This document shows, in pieces, positions 37,305 to 47,958 of a stretch of DNA of 64,000 nt. Position 1 is the first letter of the stretch; every line of letters starts with the position of its first letter. The notes under the pieces are model-generated. The model had not been told where the DNA came from and searched no databases. It was given only the letters and a program-made list of their open reading frames with translations. Made by a program: the position numbers and the translations under genes. Source of the DNA: Bacillus gobiensis (GTDB lineage: Bacteria; Bacillota; Bacilli; Bacillales; Bacillaceae); assembly GCF_001278705.1 (NCBI RefSeq), contig NZ_CP012600.1:1488190-1552189 (forward strand), written 5' to 3'.

Positions 37305-37443
37305 TTACAACTATATTACGCGAGTGAAAGAATTGAAAGGAAAAATCCCTTAATTTTATCTTAATATTCCAATTCCCTCCCAGGTAAAACGGTCTATGTT
37401 TCGCATGAAACAAGATTGTTCGTCAAAACTAGACAAATGAAAT

Positions 37444-37470
37444 ATCCGTGAAGCATTTTCCTTCACGGAT
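37444..37470. terminator. Hairpin between resE and sigX
   Basis: A perfect 10 bp stem ATCCGTGAAG/CTTCACGGAT (37444-37453, 37461-37470). U-richness after it is moderate on both strands. On the minus strand it lies upstream of resE and so would end the sigX-side read-through boundary or leader transcripts. Its role is uncertain. Confidence 0.55.
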
Positions 37471-37499
37471 CATCATTTGTTCTTTTCAAAACCGTAAAT

Positions 37500-37570
37500 G
37501 CGGAAGGATAAGGTGAGGCCAATCCTAGCTTTTACAGGCAGTAGTTCTACCAATTAGACTTCTTTATTGG
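37500..37570 (-). pseudogene. Degenerate tRNA-Gly-like sequence
   Basis: On the minus strand the stretch contains TAATTGGTAGAAC, resembling a tRNA D-arm. A GCCTGTAAAAGCT anticodon-arm-like part follows, and it ends CCTTCCGC, the 3' acceptor half of tRNA-Gly. The matching 5' GCGGAAG is eroded to AAAGAAG, the anticodon stem does not pair, and the T-arm TTCGA is missing. It reads as a tRNA relic, or a chance resemblance. The 37254-37588 gap otherwise holds only the sigX promoter and a hairpin. Confidence 0.4.
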
Positions 37571-37588
37571 CCTAAATCCCACTGCCCG

Positions 37589-39349
37589 TTAATGCGGTAT
37601 GAATAAAGTGAATTGCGTTCCTTCATTTAGCTTGCTGTGAACATGAATCGTCCCATTATGGGCATTCACGATATTTTTTACGATCGCAAGACCTAAGCCT
37701 GTTCCTGCTTCCCCTCTTGTTCTGGCTTTATCCGCTTTATAAAAGCGTTCAAAAATGTACGGTAAATCGTCTTCTGAAATTCCTAATCCTGTATCGGATA
37801 TTTCAATTTTCAGGCCTTCATTCAAAGTTCGGACATTCACCGACACGCATCCGCCCTTTTCTGTATGGCGAATGGCATTATCGATTAAATTCGTCAGCAC
37901 CTGTTCGATTTTATCCGGATCCATTTGGAATAACCCTTGTGATAACTCCAGATTACTAGTCAAGGAAATGTCTTTCTCCTTTGCGATCCCCTGGAACTTG
38001 CGAAGAACTTTCACAAAGAACTCTTTTAGTTCAACAGATTCATATGAAAGTGCAATATGACCGGCTTCCATTCTTGCCAGATCAAGCAAATCGTTCACGA
38101 GCCGGCCCATGCGGAGCGATTCCTCATGAATCACCTTGGCGATTTCTTTTTTCTCGTTTTCTGAGCTAGCAATATCGTCAACAATCGCTTCACTATAGCC
38201 TTGAAGCATAGAGATCGGCGTTCGCAATTCATGGCTGACATTCGCAATAAAATCTTTTCTGAGCTTTTCCAACGTTCTCTCTTCTGTCATATCGCGCAAT
38301 ACGGCTACAGCGCCTCTCACATCCGTCTGGTTATACAGCGGGCTCATCAGTAATACCCAGCTTCTGTTCTGGAGCGTTATTTCGACTACTTGCTCTTTTT
38401 CCGTACTGACCGCTCTCTGAAACACTTCATTTGCTTCGGGAGGCAGCTCTTCGCCTTCCTTTACGTCCATATTTCTCTCGTAATACCACGACTGCAAAAA
38501 ACGTTCAGCAGGTGGGTTAGTCATTAAGATCGTTCCGTCAATATTAATTGTAATGACGCCATCGGCCATACTGCTTAATATGTTGGATAAGTGCTCTTTC
38601 TCCTGATTCAATGCCGTAATATGAAATTTCAATTGCCTTCCCATTTGGTTAAAGGCAACAGCAAGCTCGCCAATTTCATCATTTGTCAGCTTCGGAATCT
38701 TCGTATGGAATTTTCCCTTAGCGAGTTCCTGGGCGCTTTCTTTCATTTTTCTAAGTGGATAGGTGACACGGCTCGATAAAAAGAAGGCAAACACGGTTGT
38801 AAGAATAATGGCAATTCCTGCGGCCAAAACAATATATCGTGTCGTATGTGCCGTCGTATCTTTCACCGCAAGAAGAGATTGGGATAAGAAAACCATCCCT
38901 TGCTGGCTGCCGGAATCATACGGAACACCTACAATCAGCCGTTCATCCTTATCTCCGCTTTCATGGTCCTTTCGTTTGCTCACTCTTTTGTGACTGGCAA
39001 GCGCCTGCTTAAGCTCGGGATCACCGTTTATTTCCTGTAATGTAATAGAGCTCGGAAGGTCTTTTTTTCCGGGAGAATACCAATATTCTTTTTCATTTTC
39101 CACAATGGCAATGCTTGTCAGCTCGTCTGCTAATTCCCAAGCAATCGATCTTGCTTGGCTCTGGTCCTCATGATTTCCAAGGATAACCGCCACTTTGTTT
39201 GCAAGCTGTGTTAATTCATTTTCTGCCTCTTCAACATGATAGTTTTCGATAAATTCAAGCAGCAGGATAGTCAAAATGAATAATACGAAGGAGACGAGGA
39301 GAAGAATGGTAATCCAAAGCTTTCCGACAACACTCTTCCAAAATTTCAT
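37589..39349 (-). CDS. resE: Sensor histidine kinase ResE
   Basis: Membrane sensor of the ResDE redox system controlling aerobic and anaerobic respiration. The 586 residues show TM1 (about 10-32), an extracytoplasmic sensor region, TM2 (about 170-190), HAMP, a PAS domain (about 255-350) and HisKA with the phospho-histidine in [14 protein letters not shown]. The HATPase domain has [18 protein letters not shown] and [11 protein letters not shown]. Its ATG overlaps the resD stop (ATGA). Last gene of resABCDE. Confidence 0.96.
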   Translation of the reverse strand: MKFWKSVVGKLWITILLLVSFVLFILTILLLEFIENYHVEEAENELTQLANKVAVILGNHEDQSQARSIAWELADELTSIAIVENEKEYWYSPGKKDLPSSITLQEINGDPELKQALASHKRVSKRKDHESGDKDERLIVGVPYDSGSQQGMVFLSQSLLAVKDTTAHTTRYIVLAAGIAIILTTVFAFFLSSRVTYPLRKMKESAQELAKGKFHTKIPKLTNDEIGELAVAFNQMGRQLKFHITALNQEKEHLSNILSSMADGVITINIDGTILMTNPPAERFLQSWYYERNMDVKEGEELPPEANEVFQRAVSTEKEQVVEITLQNRSWVLLMSPLYNQTDVRGAVAVLRDMTEERTLEKLRKDFIANVSHELRTPISMLQGYSEAIVDDIASSENEKKEIAKVIHEESLRMGRLVNDLLDLARMEAGHIALSYESVELKEFFVKVLRKFQGIAKEKDISLTSNLELSQGLFQMDPDKIEQVLTNLIDNAIRHTEKGGCVSVNVRTLNEGLKIEISDTGLGISEDDLPYIFERFYKADKARTRGEAGTGLGLAIVKNIVNAHNGTIHVHSKLNEGTQFTLFIPH

Positions 39350-40068
39350 TCAGCCCCGACCTCAAATTTATACCCCACTCCCCAAACGGTCACAATCTTT
39401 TTGGCTGCTTCCGGAGAAACCTTGCTCAGTTTTTCGCGAAGTCGCTTAACGTGTGTGTCGACTGTCCGTAAATCACCAAAAAAATCATACTGCCAAACTT
39501 CTTTGAGAAGCTTTTCTCTATCAAATACCTTATCCGGTGATTTAGCTAAAAAATAGAGAAGCTCGTATTCCTTCGGAGTCAGGCTGACATCAGTTCCATC
39601 AGCAGTGACTCTGTGCGCATCATGGTCAATCGACAAATGGGGAAAGACAAGAACATCCTTGGCTGTCGTTTCCGTGGTTAAATAAGAAGTTCTTGAAGAT
39701 CTTCTTAGCAATGCCTTTACTCTCAATACAACTTCTCTCGGGCTAAAAGGCTTGACAATATAGTCATCGGTTCCGACTTCAAATCCTTGAACTCGATTTG
39801 CTTCCTCCCCTTTTGCCGTCAGCATAATAATCGGGGTCGCTTTCTTATCCCGGATAACCCTGCAGACTTCTATGCCATCTGTACCTGGCATCATTAGATC
39901 AAGCAATATCAGGTCGTAGTCTGTTGACAACCCTTTTTCTATTGCTTCATCACCGTTTTCAGCCTCTTCGATTTGATAGTCTTCTCTTTCTAAATACATT
40001 TTGAGAAGGCGGCGTATTCTAGCCTCATCATCGACAACGAGTATTTTTATTTCTTCTGCTTGTTCCAT
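39346..40068 (-). CDS. resD: Response regulator ResD
   Basis: OmpR/PhoB-type response regulator, partner of ResE. The 240 residues have a receiver domain ([12 protein letters not shown], phosphoryl aspartate in LLDLMMPG, switch VMLTAKGEE, lysine in [12 protein letters not shown]). A C-terminal winged helix follows ([27 protein letters not shown] ... [13 protein letters not shown]). GGAGGTCC lies upstream. A four-base overlap with resE couples the pair. Confidence 0.97.
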   Translation of the reverse strand: MEQAEEIKILVVDDEARIRRLLKMYLEREDYQIEEAENGDEAIEKGLSTDYDLILLDLMMPGTDGIEVCRVIRDKKATPIIMLTAKGEEANRVQGFEVGTDDYIVKPFSPREVVLRVKALLRRSSRTSYLTTETTAKDVLVFPHLSIDHDAHRVTADGTDVSLTPKEYELLYFLAKSPDKVFDREKLLKEVWQYDFFGDLRTVDTHVKRLREKLSKVSPEAAKKIVTVWGVGYKFEVGAE

Positions 40069-40145
40069 ATGGCCGGACCTCCAGTTTCATTTACATACGT
40101 TTAGATTATCATAAAGTTCTTTTTCGATAAAAAAAGCGGCTTTTA

Positions 40146-41318
40146 TTACGCATAGGAATGCAGCCCGGCAATGACAAGATTGACAAAAATTAAGTTAAAC
40201 ATAATAATTGCAAAGCCCACAACCCCGAGCCATGCTGACTTTTCGCCATGCCAGCCCCTTGATAATCGAAGGTGAAGATAGGCAGCATAAAATAAAAAAG
40301 TAATCAGGGCCCATACCTCCTTCGGATCCCAGCCCCAAAACCGCGACCACGCGAGCTGCGCCCAAATCATTGCAAAAATCAGTGCGCCCAACGTAAAGAC
40401 CGGAAACCCGATTGAGACGGCTCGATATCCGATTTCATCCATGACATCCAAGTTAACCCGATTGACAAATTTCTTTAAAAACGCGCTGATACGCATTCTT
40501 ATGATCACTCGAATAACCCCATATAATACAAGCCCTAGACAAAAGGACCAAATAACGGTATTTAGTTTTCTCCCGGAAAAAAGCGGCGGCACATCGACGA
40601 GAGGCTCCATTTTCCCTTCTGTTAATAACTTTCCTTCATTCGGACCGACGATCGCAGGAAGCTCATAAACCATGTTCGCCTGTTTCCCGTTTTGATCTAT
40701 CCAGTTAAACTCCGCCCGGTAATCCATGATCCGGAAGGCAGAGGTGACAGCAATATATGCAAGGGTTACGACGACAAAAAACATTATCAGTTCCAGAAAA
40801 AATGTTTTCCTGTTCGAAACAGTTTGATCCGTTGAACGAAGCAAATAAATAACGCCGCTAATAAAGCTGATCGTCAGAATTCCTTGTCCGAGAGCTGCTG
40901 TTGTCACATGAATGTAGAGCCAGTTGCTTTGCAAGGAAGGGATCAGCGGAGAGACTTCACTTGGAAACATGCTCCCGTATGCAATTAACAAGAGTGATAA
41001 GGGTAATGTAAATAAACCGAGAATATACGATTGATAAATAAAATAAATAATGATAAATGCCAAAACAATCATCATTCCGAACGCAGTCGTAAATTCAAAC
41101 ATGTTGCTTATCGGAGCATGCCCCGAGACAATCCAGCGGGTAATAAAATAGCTAATATGGCAAAGCAAGCCTATAATCGCAAGTGCTATCGCGACAGTAC
41201 CCCACCATGTTTTCTTATTGGTTTTAGCTGATTGGCTGCGAATCGTTCCTCCAAAAAAAACGGTTCCTGCTAAATATAAAAGAAATGCTGCAAATAGAAA
41301 ATTACCGCTTGAAATCAT
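40146..41318 (-). CDS. resC: Cytochrome c biogenesis protein ResC (CcsA family)
   Basis: Heme-handling membrane protein of the system II cytochrome c synthetase, working with ResB. The 390 residues form about eight transmembrane helices. The hallmark tryptophan-rich heme motif is [18 protein letters not shown] near residue 325, with histidines in [10 protein letters not shown] and [17 protein letters not shown]. The ATG at 41318 (AGGAGG six bases ahead) is preferred to a TTG three bases upstream. It is ten bases behind resB. Confidence 0.95.
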   Translation of the reverse strand: MISSGNFLFAAFLLYLAGTVFFGGTIRSQSAKTNKKTWWGTVAIALAIIGLLCHISYFITRWIVSGHAPISNMFEFTTAFGMMIVLAFIIIYFIYQSYILGLFTLPLSLLLIAYGSMFPSEVSPLIPSLQSNWLYIHVTTAALGQGILTISFISGVIYLLRSTDQTVSNRKTFFLELIMFFVVVTLAYIAVTSAFRIMDYRAEFNWIDQNGKQANMVYELPAIVGPNEGKLLTEGKMEPLVDVPPLFSGRKLNTVIWSFCLGLVLYGVIRVIIRMRISAFLKKFVNRVNLDVMDEIGYRAVSIGFPVFTLGALIFAMIWAQLAWSRFWGWDPKEVWALITFLFYAAYLHLRLSRGWHGEKSAWLGVVGFAIIMFNLIFVNLVIAGLHSYA

Positions 41319-41330
41319 CAAATCCCTCCT

Positions 41331-42965
41331 CTATACAATTTTAGCAGCTTTTTTTTGCAAGTGTGATTGATCTTCAGGAGGGGCTAATTCACCGTCAATC
41401 AATTGACTGATCTCCTTTTGAAGCCCATGCCAGTTCTTGTTTGTATGTCCTGCAAGCAAAATCCCGCTCTCAGAAGACCTTATCCAAATTCGCCTATGCT
41501 GCCAGTACATGCCTTGTACTACTCCAATCATGAAGATGATGCCTCCAACCGCCAAAACAGGAAGCGTTAAATCCTTTCGAACCGTTAGACCAGATACGTT
41601 TTTTGTTTCCACTCCGTCAAACTTCATTTGAAACTCATTTTCTCCTGAGGGTTCGATCGTTTCCTGAATCGCCACAAAGCTCTTCTCGCCATCCGGATGA
41701 TCCGGCGTAATCATTGTAAAGACAAAGGCCGGATTGTTTGGAACCCTCGATTTTGTATCGGGCTCACCGGAGCTATTGAAATAAAAGTCAGGCAAATAGC
41801 TTGATAGCTTCACTTTGTAACCGTTACCAAGATCGTAGTTTGCTTCAGGATTTACGAGATCGACCTTGATCCTGCCAAAGGATTTGCCGTTCGATTTTTG
41901 AATGAGCTGAAACGCCATTTGATTTAGTTCACTTTCTTTAAAATCGACTTGATATAAAGCAAAAGAATCAAATTTCAACGGTTCATTTACCTTAATTTCT
42001 TCGTCTTTAATCTTGGAAAGCTCGGGAGTTTTCCCGTGGACAATAGTGTCTTCCCGATTAAAAAGCTCCACGTTCGTTTGAAAATTCTTTGCGACACTTC
42101 CATCTCCGGCTGCATTAATCGCCTCAGAAAAAATCTCTTTTTCGTTTTGGCTGTTGTAGGTTTCACGAATAAACTGGTTATTTTTTAAGTAGTACTCGCC
42201 GTCTGTTCCGGGTATGGGAAGTGTTTCTCCTTCTCTTATCCAAAGAACCTCATCCACGTATATTCCCGGAACAAATCTCAGCATCGCTCCAACCAAAAAA
42301 ATAATAAGCCCAATGTGATTCACATAAGGCCCCCACCTCGAGAATCTTCCTTTTTCGGCAAACAAATTGCCGTTTTCTTCTCTTACTCTATATCTCTTCT
42401 TTTTCATAAGCTGATATAGTTTTTGGCTTAAGTCAGCTGAAAGCTCTTTATCCGTCCGGCTGAAAATCCTCTGTCTCTCCATAAAATTTTCATTCCGCAC
42501 CGTTCTTTGCTTCTTTAATGCCCGATAAAGAGGAATCACGCGGTCAAGACTGCAAATTACAAGAGAAATCCCAATGGAAGCAATGAGCAGCAAGTACCAC
42601 CATGAACCATAAAGGTTATGGAACCCTAAAAAATAATAGATGTCTCCAAATAGCCCATATTGCTCTTTATAATATGTATTTGCTTGTGCATTTCTAGGCA
42701 AGAACGTTTCCTGTGGAAGAAAGGATCCTATCGCTGAAGCAACAAGGGTAATTACAATCAACCAAACTCCAACCTTTACCGAGGAGAAAAAATTCCATAC
42801 CTTATCAATGCTCGTTTTTTTGTAAACCTGAGAGCGCCTTGCACTTCCATCGTAGCGCATGTCTAAAAGCTTTTTTCCGTCATCAATTAATGGCTTCCCG
42901 CAAGCCTCGCAAAGTACCGTACCAAAAGGGTTAACATGTCCGCATTCACATTTCACTTCATTCAT
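41331..42965 (-). CDS. resB: Cytochrome c biogenesis protein ResB
   Basis: Second component of the system II cytochrome c synthetase. The 544 residues start with a small zinc-ribbon-like head (CECGHVNPFGTVLCEACG). Transmembrane segments follow near 65, 125 and 215 (RWGPYVNHIGLIIFLVGAMLRFVPG). A large outer domain ends in a final helix (DLTLPVLAVGGIIFMIGVVQGMYW). The ATG at 42965 has AAGGAGC six bases upstream. Co-transcribed with resA and resC. Confidence 0.95.
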   Translation of the reverse strand: MNEVKCECGHVNPFGTVLCEACGKPLIDDGKKLLDMRYDGSARRSQVYKKTSIDKVWNFFSSVKVGVWLIVITLVASAIGSFLPQETFLPRNAQANTYYKEQYGLFGDIYYFLGFHNLYGSWWYLLLIASIGISLVICSLDRVIPLYRALKKQRTVRNENFMERQRIFSRTDKELSADLSQKLYQLMKKKRYRVREENGNLFAEKGRFSRWGPYVNHIGLIIFLVGAMLRFVPGIYVDEVLWIREGETLPIPGTDGEYYLKNNQFIRETYNSQNEKEIFSEAINAAGDGSVAKNFQTNVELFNREDTIVHGKTPELSKIKDEEIKVNEPLKFDSFALYQVDFKESELNQMAFQLIQKSNGKSFGRIKVDLVNPEANYDLGNGYKVKLSSYLPDFYFNSSGEPDTKSRVPNNPAFVFTMITPDHPDGEKSFVAIQETIEPSGENEFQMKFDGVETKNVSGLTVRKDLTLPVLAVGGIIFMIGVVQGMYWQHRRIWIRSSESGILLAGHTNKNWHGLQKEISQLIDGELAPPEDQSHLQKKAAKIV

Positions 42966-42976
42966 GAGCAAGCTCC

Positions 42977-43501
42977 TTAATCCGGCTTAATCATATTCAT
43001 ATAATCATAGATCATCCGCTCTGTCATTGATCCAGTGACAACCTTTACCACCTTGCCTTCAGGACTGATCAAAAACGTTGTCGGCAAAGGATTTACATCA
43101 TAAGCCTCAAGTACCTGTCTGTCTTTATCGATTACAACTGGAAAATTCACTTCATAGCTTTCACGAAAGTTATTGACCGCCAGATTCGATTCCCCTACGT
43201 TGACTGCAACCACTTCTACTCCTTGATCCTTAAATTCCCGATACTGATTTGCCATATACGGGAACTCCTTTTTGCAGGGCTCACACCACGTTCCCCAGAA
43301 GTTTAAAAAGACTCCCTTCCCTTTTAAATCGTCTAGCTCTATTTCATTTCCGTCCATCGTTTGCAAGGCAAAATTGGGAGCTTTTGATCCTTCCGAAATC
43401 TTTTCTTCAGAGGCAAATACAGCATTATAAAGCGTGTATGCAAGCGTTCCCATTAACACAAGGAGAATGCCTGTCCGAATAACTAATCGTTTTCGTCCCA
43501 T
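42977..43501 (-). CDS. resA: Thiol-disulfide oxidoreductase ResA
   Basis: Membrane-tethered thioredoxin-like protein that reduces apocytochrome c heme-binding cysteines outside the membrane. The 174 residues have an N-terminal anchor ([24 protein letters not shown]), then a thioredoxin fold with active site [16 protein letters not shown] and cis-proline in [17 protein letters not shown] precedes the ATG. First gene of resABCDE. Confidence 0.96.
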   Translation of the reverse strand: MGRKRLVIRTGILLVLMGTLAYTLYNAVFASEEKISEGSKAPNFALQTMDGNEIELDDLKGKGVFLNFWGTWCEPCKKEFPYMANQYREFKDQGVEVVAVNVGESNLAVNNFRESYEVNFPVVIDKDRQVLEAYDVNPLPTTFLISPEGKVVKVVTGSMTERMIYDYMNMIKPD

Positions 43502-43535
43502 TATCCGTCACTCCCATCCAACGCATATCAGCTAA

Positions 43536-43544
43536 ATTATAGCA
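43536..43544 (-). promoter_or_regulatory. Candidate extended -10 promoter of resA
   Basis: TGCTATAAT (43544 to 43536) is a perfect -10 with TGn extension, 34 bases upstream of resA. No good -35 is present, which fits a promoter needing the activator ResD, known to control this operon in B. subtilis. Confidence 0.5.
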
Positions 43545-43590
43545 TTTTATTAAGAATAGCGGTTTTTTCTTTTTTGAAGGTTGTGTGACA

Positions 43591-44325
43591 TCAGAAAGTG
43601 GTTTTTCCGTGCGCTGCCATGGCCCGAAGCCTCTTTACCTCATGTGGGGTTAGCTCTCTTGCATCCCCAGTACGCAATCCGTGTAAATTTAAAAATCCGT
43701 ATTCTTCCCTTTTTAATTTCAAAACTTCATGGCCAATGGCTTCTAGCATTCTGCGTACCTGCCTGTTGCGCCCCTCGTGAATCGTCAGCTGAATTATGCT
43801 CGTTTGCTTTCGTTTATCCAGCGACAGCATTTTCACTTTTGCCGGAGCGGTTTTTCCGTCCTCAAGCTGAATGCCTCTTTCCAGCTTTTTCAGCGTCTCC
43901 TTCGGCGGAATTCCTTTTACTTTTGCTACATATACTTTGTCCACTTCGTATCTTGGATGCATCAAAAGATTAGCAAATTCCCCGTCATTGGTTAACAGAA
44001 GCAGACCGCTTGTGTCATAGTCCAGCCTGCCAATCGGATAGATCCTTTGCTGAACTTCTTCGAAAAAATCGGTAACTACCTTCCGTCCTTTGTCATCCTC
44101 AGAAGCAGAGATCACTCCTCTTGGTTTATATAGCAAAAAATAAACGGGTTCTTCTCTTTCAATTTTTACCCCATTTACTTCAATTCTGTCGGTACCGGTA
44201 ACCTTAACACCAAGTTCATTGATCGTCTTGCCGTTAACCGTCACCTTACCTTCTTTGATTAATTCTTCTGCTTTTCGTCTCGATGCAATTCCGGCATGAG
44301 CGATTACCTTTTGCAATCTTTCCAT
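43591..44325 (-). CDS. rluB: 23S rRNA pseudouridine synthase RluB
   Basis: RsuA-family enzyme modifying 23S rRNA. The 244 residues have an N-terminal S4 RNA-binding domain (MERLQKVIAHAGIASRRKAEELI). The catalytic domain has PIGRLDYDTSGLLLLTNDG (catalytic Asp in RLD) and IHEGRNRQVRRMLEAIGH. The start at 44325 (GAGGTGAG upstream) is chosen over an ATG 63 bases higher. It lies between resA and spmB. Confidence 0.94.
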   Translation of the reverse strand: MERLQKVIAHAGIASRRKAEELIKEGKVTVNGKTINELGVKVTGTDRIEVNGVKIEREEPVYFLLYKPRGVISASEDDKGRKVVTDFFEEVQQRIYPIGRLDYDTSGLLLLTNDGEFANLLMHPRYEVDKVYVAKVKGIPPKETLKKLERGIQLEDGKTAPAKVKMLSLDKRKQTSIIQLTIHEGRNRQVRRMLEAIGHEVLKLKREEYGFLNLHGLRTGDARELTPHEVKRLRAMAAHGKTTF

Positions 44326-44399
44326 TTTGCTCACCTCAGGGTCTATCATACGTTTTTCTATCAAAACAAACAAGTCTGGCAAGAACAAAAAGCACCTGT

Positions 44400-44939
44400 C
44401 TAGGCGCTCCCGAATAATATCATGACAATTACAATCGAGGCAATAATTCCTATTAAGTCCGCAAGAAGCCCCACCTTTAAGGCGTCTCCCATTTTCTGAA
44501 TGCCGACAGCGCCGAAATAAACCGTCAATATATACAGAGTCGTATCTGTTGAGCCTTGCATAACAGAAGCGAGCCTTCCAATGTAAGAATCAGGCCCGTA
44601 AGTCGCGATCAAGTCCGTTGTCATGCCAAGTGCCGCTGATCCTGAAATCGGCCGGATAAAAGCGAGAGGAACAATTTCAGTCGGCACTCCAAGGCTTGCA
44701 AAAAATGGCGCCGCTAGATTCATTAGAAATTCCATTGCCCCTGATGCCCGAAAGACAGTCACGGCGACGAGCATGCCCACCAAATACGGAATGATCGAAA
44801 ACGCAATTTCAATGCCTTCCTTTCCCCCGTCAACAAATGCTTCATACGTCGGGACTTTTTTATACGTGCCGTAGAGTAATATACCTGCAATCAGGATTGG
44901 GATAATAGCCAGCGACAGCAAATTGATAAAATCCATCAA
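44400..44939 (-). CDS. spmB: Spore maturation protein SpmB
   Basis: Integral membrane protein needed for spore core dehydration. The 179 residues form about five helices with the nucleoside-recognition (Gate) domain pattern: PYLVGMLVAVTVFRASGAME, RPISGSAALGMTTDLIATYGPDSYIGRLASVMQGSTDTTLYIL. ATGA overlap with spmA. Part of the dacB-spmA-spmB operon, expressed in the mother cell in B. subtilis. Confidence 0.95.
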   Translation of the reverse strand: MMDFINLLSLAIIPILIAGILLYGTYKKVPTYEAFVDGGKEGIEIAFSIIPYLVGMLVAVTVFRASGAMEFLMNLAAPFFASLGVPTEIVPLAFIRPISGSAALGMTTDLIATYGPDSYIGRLASVMQGSTDTTLYILTVYFGAVGIQKMGDALKVGLLADLIGIIASIVIVMILFGSA

Positions 44940-45529
44940 AGCCCGTCCTTTCTTTTTCTCCGATGGTAAAAATACCTGTCAATTAAAATGGCACCGATTC
45001 CCGAAATCAATGTTGCAGCGATGGTAGGTCCGACTATATCAGTGGGGGCTTTCGCATCATAGCTCATACGGACAGCAATGACAGTAGTGGGAACCAATGT
45101 AATGCAAGATGTGTTTACGGCCAGAAAGGTAATCATCGACCTGCTTGCTTCATTTTTATTGCCATTCAGCTTTTTCATTTGTTCCATAGCCTTTATGCCT
45201 AAAGGAGTTGCCGCATTTCCAAGCCCAAAAAAGTTTGCCATCAAATTGGACAGGATATATCCCATCGCCGGATGGTCACTCGGAATATCTGGAAATAATC
45301 TTGAAATAAACGGCCGGAGCATCCGGCTAAAAAAAGCGAGCAAGCCTGACTGCTCAGCAATTTTCATAAGTCCCAGCCAAAATACAAGCACACTCATAAG
45401 ACCAATTGAAATCGTAATCGCTTCTTTTGCCCCATTAAAAATCGCTTCGTTCACTTCATTCATCGTTCCATTAAAAAATGCAAAAACCAGTCCGACAACG
45501 GTAAGAAAAACCCATATTATATTGACCAT
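44936..45529 (-). CDS. spmA: Spore maturation protein SpmA
   Basis: Membrane protein of 197 residues paired with SpmB, same Gate-domain family. It has segments [23 protein letters not shown] and [26 protein letters not shown]. The start overlaps the last 13 bases of dacB, suggesting coupled translation. Function: core dehydration and heat resistance of spores, from B. subtilis mutants. Confidence 0.95.
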   Translation of the reverse strand: MVNIIWVFLTVVGLVFAFFNGTMNEVNEAIFNGAKEAITISIGLMSVLVFWLGLMKIAEQSGLLAFFSRMLRPFISRLFPDIPSDHPAMGYILSNLMANFFGLGNAATPLGIKAMEQMKKLNGNKNEASRSMITFLAVNTSCITLVPTTVIAVRMSYDAKAPTDIVGPTIAATLISGIGAILIDRYFYHRRKRKDGL

Positions 45530-46668
45530 TTTGCACCGCCAGTCAGCTGCATAAATACAGATTGAAAAGAATCGAAGAAGCTCACTTTCGGCGGGGTGTT
45601 TCGGTCATTCGGATAATAGACAGGGACTTCAGCTATCGTTTTTCCGTCAAGCTGGACCCTCATTTGTCCGACGATTTCCGGAATTTTCTCTTGGTTTTTC
45701 TCCCACGATTTATTTGGCTTTAGCAAGCTCGTTTTGATCACAACATTCTTCTTTTCCTCCTCGGTCATTAAATAAGAGATATCCCTATTAATAAATATTT
45801 TGTTTTGATAGATTTTCTTATCTACGCCTTTAATATAGCCTTTTTTCATAATTGAATAGGTCTTGTAAGTCGAAAAAGCCTTGTTAAACATAGAGATGTG
45901 GTCATTCCAATCATCAGGTGCGTCAATTGTTACCGCGATGAGGCTTGACTTATCTTTCTCGGCGGTTGAAACGAGTGTTCGTTTTGCCAGCTTTGTATAG
46001 CCTGTTTTACCGCCCGTACTGTATTCATAGAGGCCGGTCAGCAATTTGTTCTTGTTTTTCCAATACCCTTCCATTGTTTTTGCACGATAATTTTTGGTCC
46101 CGGCAACTTTTTTATAAGTTGCATTCTGCAATGCATATTTTGTCAAAACAGCCATATCGTACGCTGTTGAAAAATGATTTTCATGGTCGTCAAGGCCGTG
46201 GGGATTTTGAAAGAGTGTATTCTTCATACCTATTTGCTCTGCTTTTTGATTCATCATATAAATGAATCCGTCCAAGCTTCCCCCCACATGCTCCGCGATA
46301 GCAACGGCCGAGTCATTTCCTGAGCGAAGCATCAGTCCGTAAACTAGATCCTCAAGCTTTATCTCTTGTCCTTTCTCTAAATAAATCCTCGAGCCTTCAG
46401 CTCTTGCCGCAAGATCGCTTACCTTAACGGTCTCATTGAGCTTGCCTGACTCAATCGCAAGTATAGCAGTCATAATTTTGGTAATGCTTGCGATCCTTCT
46501 TTTTTCATGCTCGTCCTTCGCAAATAAGACCCTTCCGGAATTGGCATCTATAAGTATCGCGCTTTTGGCGCTAATTTCAAGGGAAGCCTTTGCTTTATTA
46601 GCTAGAATAAGCGGGAGAATAATAACTGAAACAAGCAGGAGCATCATGCATTTTTGATATAGGCGCAC
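45517..46668 (-). CDS. dacB: Sporulation D-alanyl-D-alanine carboxypeptidase DacB
   Basis: Penicillin-binding protein 5* trimming cortex peptide cross-links. The 383-residue preprotein has a signal peptide ([21 protein letters not shown]). The transpeptidase-fold motifs follow: SITKIM (SxxK), SGNDSA (SxN) and [10 protein letters not shown] (KTG). A C-terminal PBP5 domain completes it. The GTG at 46668 gives the B. subtilis N-terminus (MRLYQK) with AAGGA upstream; a GTG at 46677 is possible. Heads dacB-spmAB. Confidence 0.94.
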   Translation of the reverse strand: MRLYQKCMMLLLVSVIILPLILANKAKASLEISAKSAILIDANSGRVLFAKDEHEKRRIASITKIMTAILAIESGKLNETVKVSDLAARAEGSRIYLEKGQEIKLEDLVYGLMLRSGNDSAVAIAEHVGGSLDGFIYMMNQKAEQIGMKNTLFQNPHGLDDHENHFSTAYDMAVLTKYALQNATYKKVAGTKNYRAKTMEGYWKNKNKLLTGLYEYSTGGKTGYTKLAKRTLVSTAEKDKSSLIAVTIDAPDDWNDHISMFNKAFSTYKTYSIMKKGYIKGVDKKIYQNKIFINRDISYLMTEEEKKNVVIKTSLLKPNKSWEKNQEKIPEIVGQMRVQLDGKTIAEVPVYYPNDRNTPPKVSFFDSFQSVFMQLTGGAKWSI

Positions 46669-46698
46669 TCTCTTCACGTCCTTGTAGTCATTTGTACA

Positions 46699-46727
46699 AG
46701 TCTATGCGTATGATCACTAGATATGAA
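46699..46727 (-). promoter_or_regulatory. Candidate sigma-E promoter of dacB
   Basis: TCATATC (46726 to 46720) and CATAGACT (46706 to 46699), 13 nt apart. The -10-like box is good; the spacing is a little short. dacB is sigma-E dependent in B. subtilis. Confidence 0.45.
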
Positions 46728-46752
46728 TAATGCCTCAAAAAAGATCTGAACA

Positions 46753-46791
46753 CGAAAAAAGGCTCGAGAGGAAATTCGTTCCCCACAAGCC
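46753..46791 (-). terminator. Terminator after ypuI
   Basis: GGCTCGAGAGGAA (46761-46773) pairs imperfectly with TTCCCCACAAGCC (46779-46791), followed by six U on the minus strand. Confidence 0.75.
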
Positions 46792-46814
46792 GGAATATAT
46801 TATACTATCTTTTT

Positions 46815-47306
46815 TTAAGACGATTGCACGTTCGATTCATAGCATTGCAGATTCTCCCTTATTGGAAGAAATTCATTTTCAAGATCTTCCATCACTGTTT
46901 TTAGCGAATCGGCAACCTCTTGATAGAAATGCACTGACGTATCTCCTGTATATGCCGCTCGGCTGTCTTCATACCATGCTTCTTTTTTCGGAGAAAAAAA
47001 ATTTTCAATGCATTTGTAATAGATTCGCTTTAAAGTCATTTCTGCTGCCTCTTCGGGAAAAGCAGCAGATCTCAGCAGCCTTCTGCAGGCTTCATTTCCT
47101 TCCGCACAATAGACTTCGATTTTCCGCAGGTCACTGAGAAGATCAGAGCAATACTCGTAATTCATTTCACCTTTTTCGTTTTTCACACATATGGAATCAA
47201 TGGTGATATGATTTAAAAAATGGCTGAGAGCCTTTGATACCCGAGATAATGATTCACTAGTAAATTCAAGCTTAGCTCTGAGCGTTGCATACGAATTCAA
47301 TATCAA
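46815..47306 (-). CDS. ypuI: Conserved protein YpuI (DUF3907)
   Basis: A soluble, helical, acidic protein of about 163 residues without membrane segments or catalytic motifs I recognise. It sits where B. subtilis has ypuI, between dacB and scpB. Two TTG codons (47306 and 47300) follow AAGGAAGG; the second is better spaced. Function unknown. The assignment rests mainly on position and size. Confidence 0.75.
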   Translation of the reverse strand: MILNSYATLRAKLEFTSESLSRVSKALSHFLNHITIDSICVKNEKGEMNYEYCSDLLSDLRKIEVYCAEGNEACRRLLRSAAFPEEAAEMTLKRIYYKCIENFFSPKKEAWYEDSRAAYTGDTSVHFYQEVADSLKTVMEDLENEFLPIRENLQCYESNVQSS

Positions 47307-47364
47307 TATCCTTCCTTTCGCCTTCTGGATATTGGCTTTTTATATCCCCGTTCTCCATGTACAT

Positions 47365-47958
47365 TTATTTCAAGTCTGAAAAGGCTTCGTTAAAGTTTTC
47401 ATAGAATAAATCCGCTTCCTTCTGTATTGAGCTGTCATCGACGTGATCGGAAAGCGGAGGAAGCTCATCGATGGATTTCAAGCCAAACTGCTCCAAAAAT
47501 ACAGAGGTTGTACCATATAATATGGCACGTCCTGGACCATCGGCACGGCCAACTTCACATAAAAGAGCTTTATTGACAAGGCTGTACAGTACGCGTTCAG
47601 ATTTCACCCCGCGAATTTCCTCTATTTCAGCTCTGGTAATCGGCTGTTTATAAGATACGATCGCCAATACCTCTAAAGAAGCTTGGGAAAGTCCTTTTGC
47701 CGGGACTTCAACCAAGCGTTTTAAATAGGGTGCAAATTCTTTTTTTGTCGACAGCATATAAATATCGCCGTATTCAACAAGTTCAAGACCTCTGTCTTCC
47801 TGTTGATAGTATTCTTTCATGTCGGCCATTATGCTTTCAAGTTGGGGTTGATCGATCTCAAGCACCTTAGCCAATTGCTGGCTGTTAAGCCCCTCATCTC
47901 CTGCAGCGTAAAGCAGTGCTTCTATGATGGCTTTCCAATTAACGATTTCAAGTGTCAT
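47365..47958 (-). CDS. scpB: Segregation and condensation protein ScpB
   Basis: Kite-family subunit of the SMC-ScpAB condensin complex. The 197 residues have two winged-helix domains: [23 protein letters not shown], then [35 protein letters not shown], and [24 protein letters not shown]. The ATG at 47958 lies inside the end of scpA (11-base overlap), so the pair is coupled. Confidence 0.96.
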   Translation of the reverse strand: MTLEIVNWKAIIEALLYAAGDEGLNSQQLAKVLEIDQPQLESIMADMKEYYQQEDRGLELVEYGDIYMLSTKKEFAPYLKRLVEVPAKGLSQASLEVLAIVSYKQPITRAEIEEIRGVKSERVLYSLVNKALLCEVGRADGPGRAILYGTTSVFLEQFGLKSIDELPPLSDHVDDSSIQKEADLFYENFNEAFSDLK

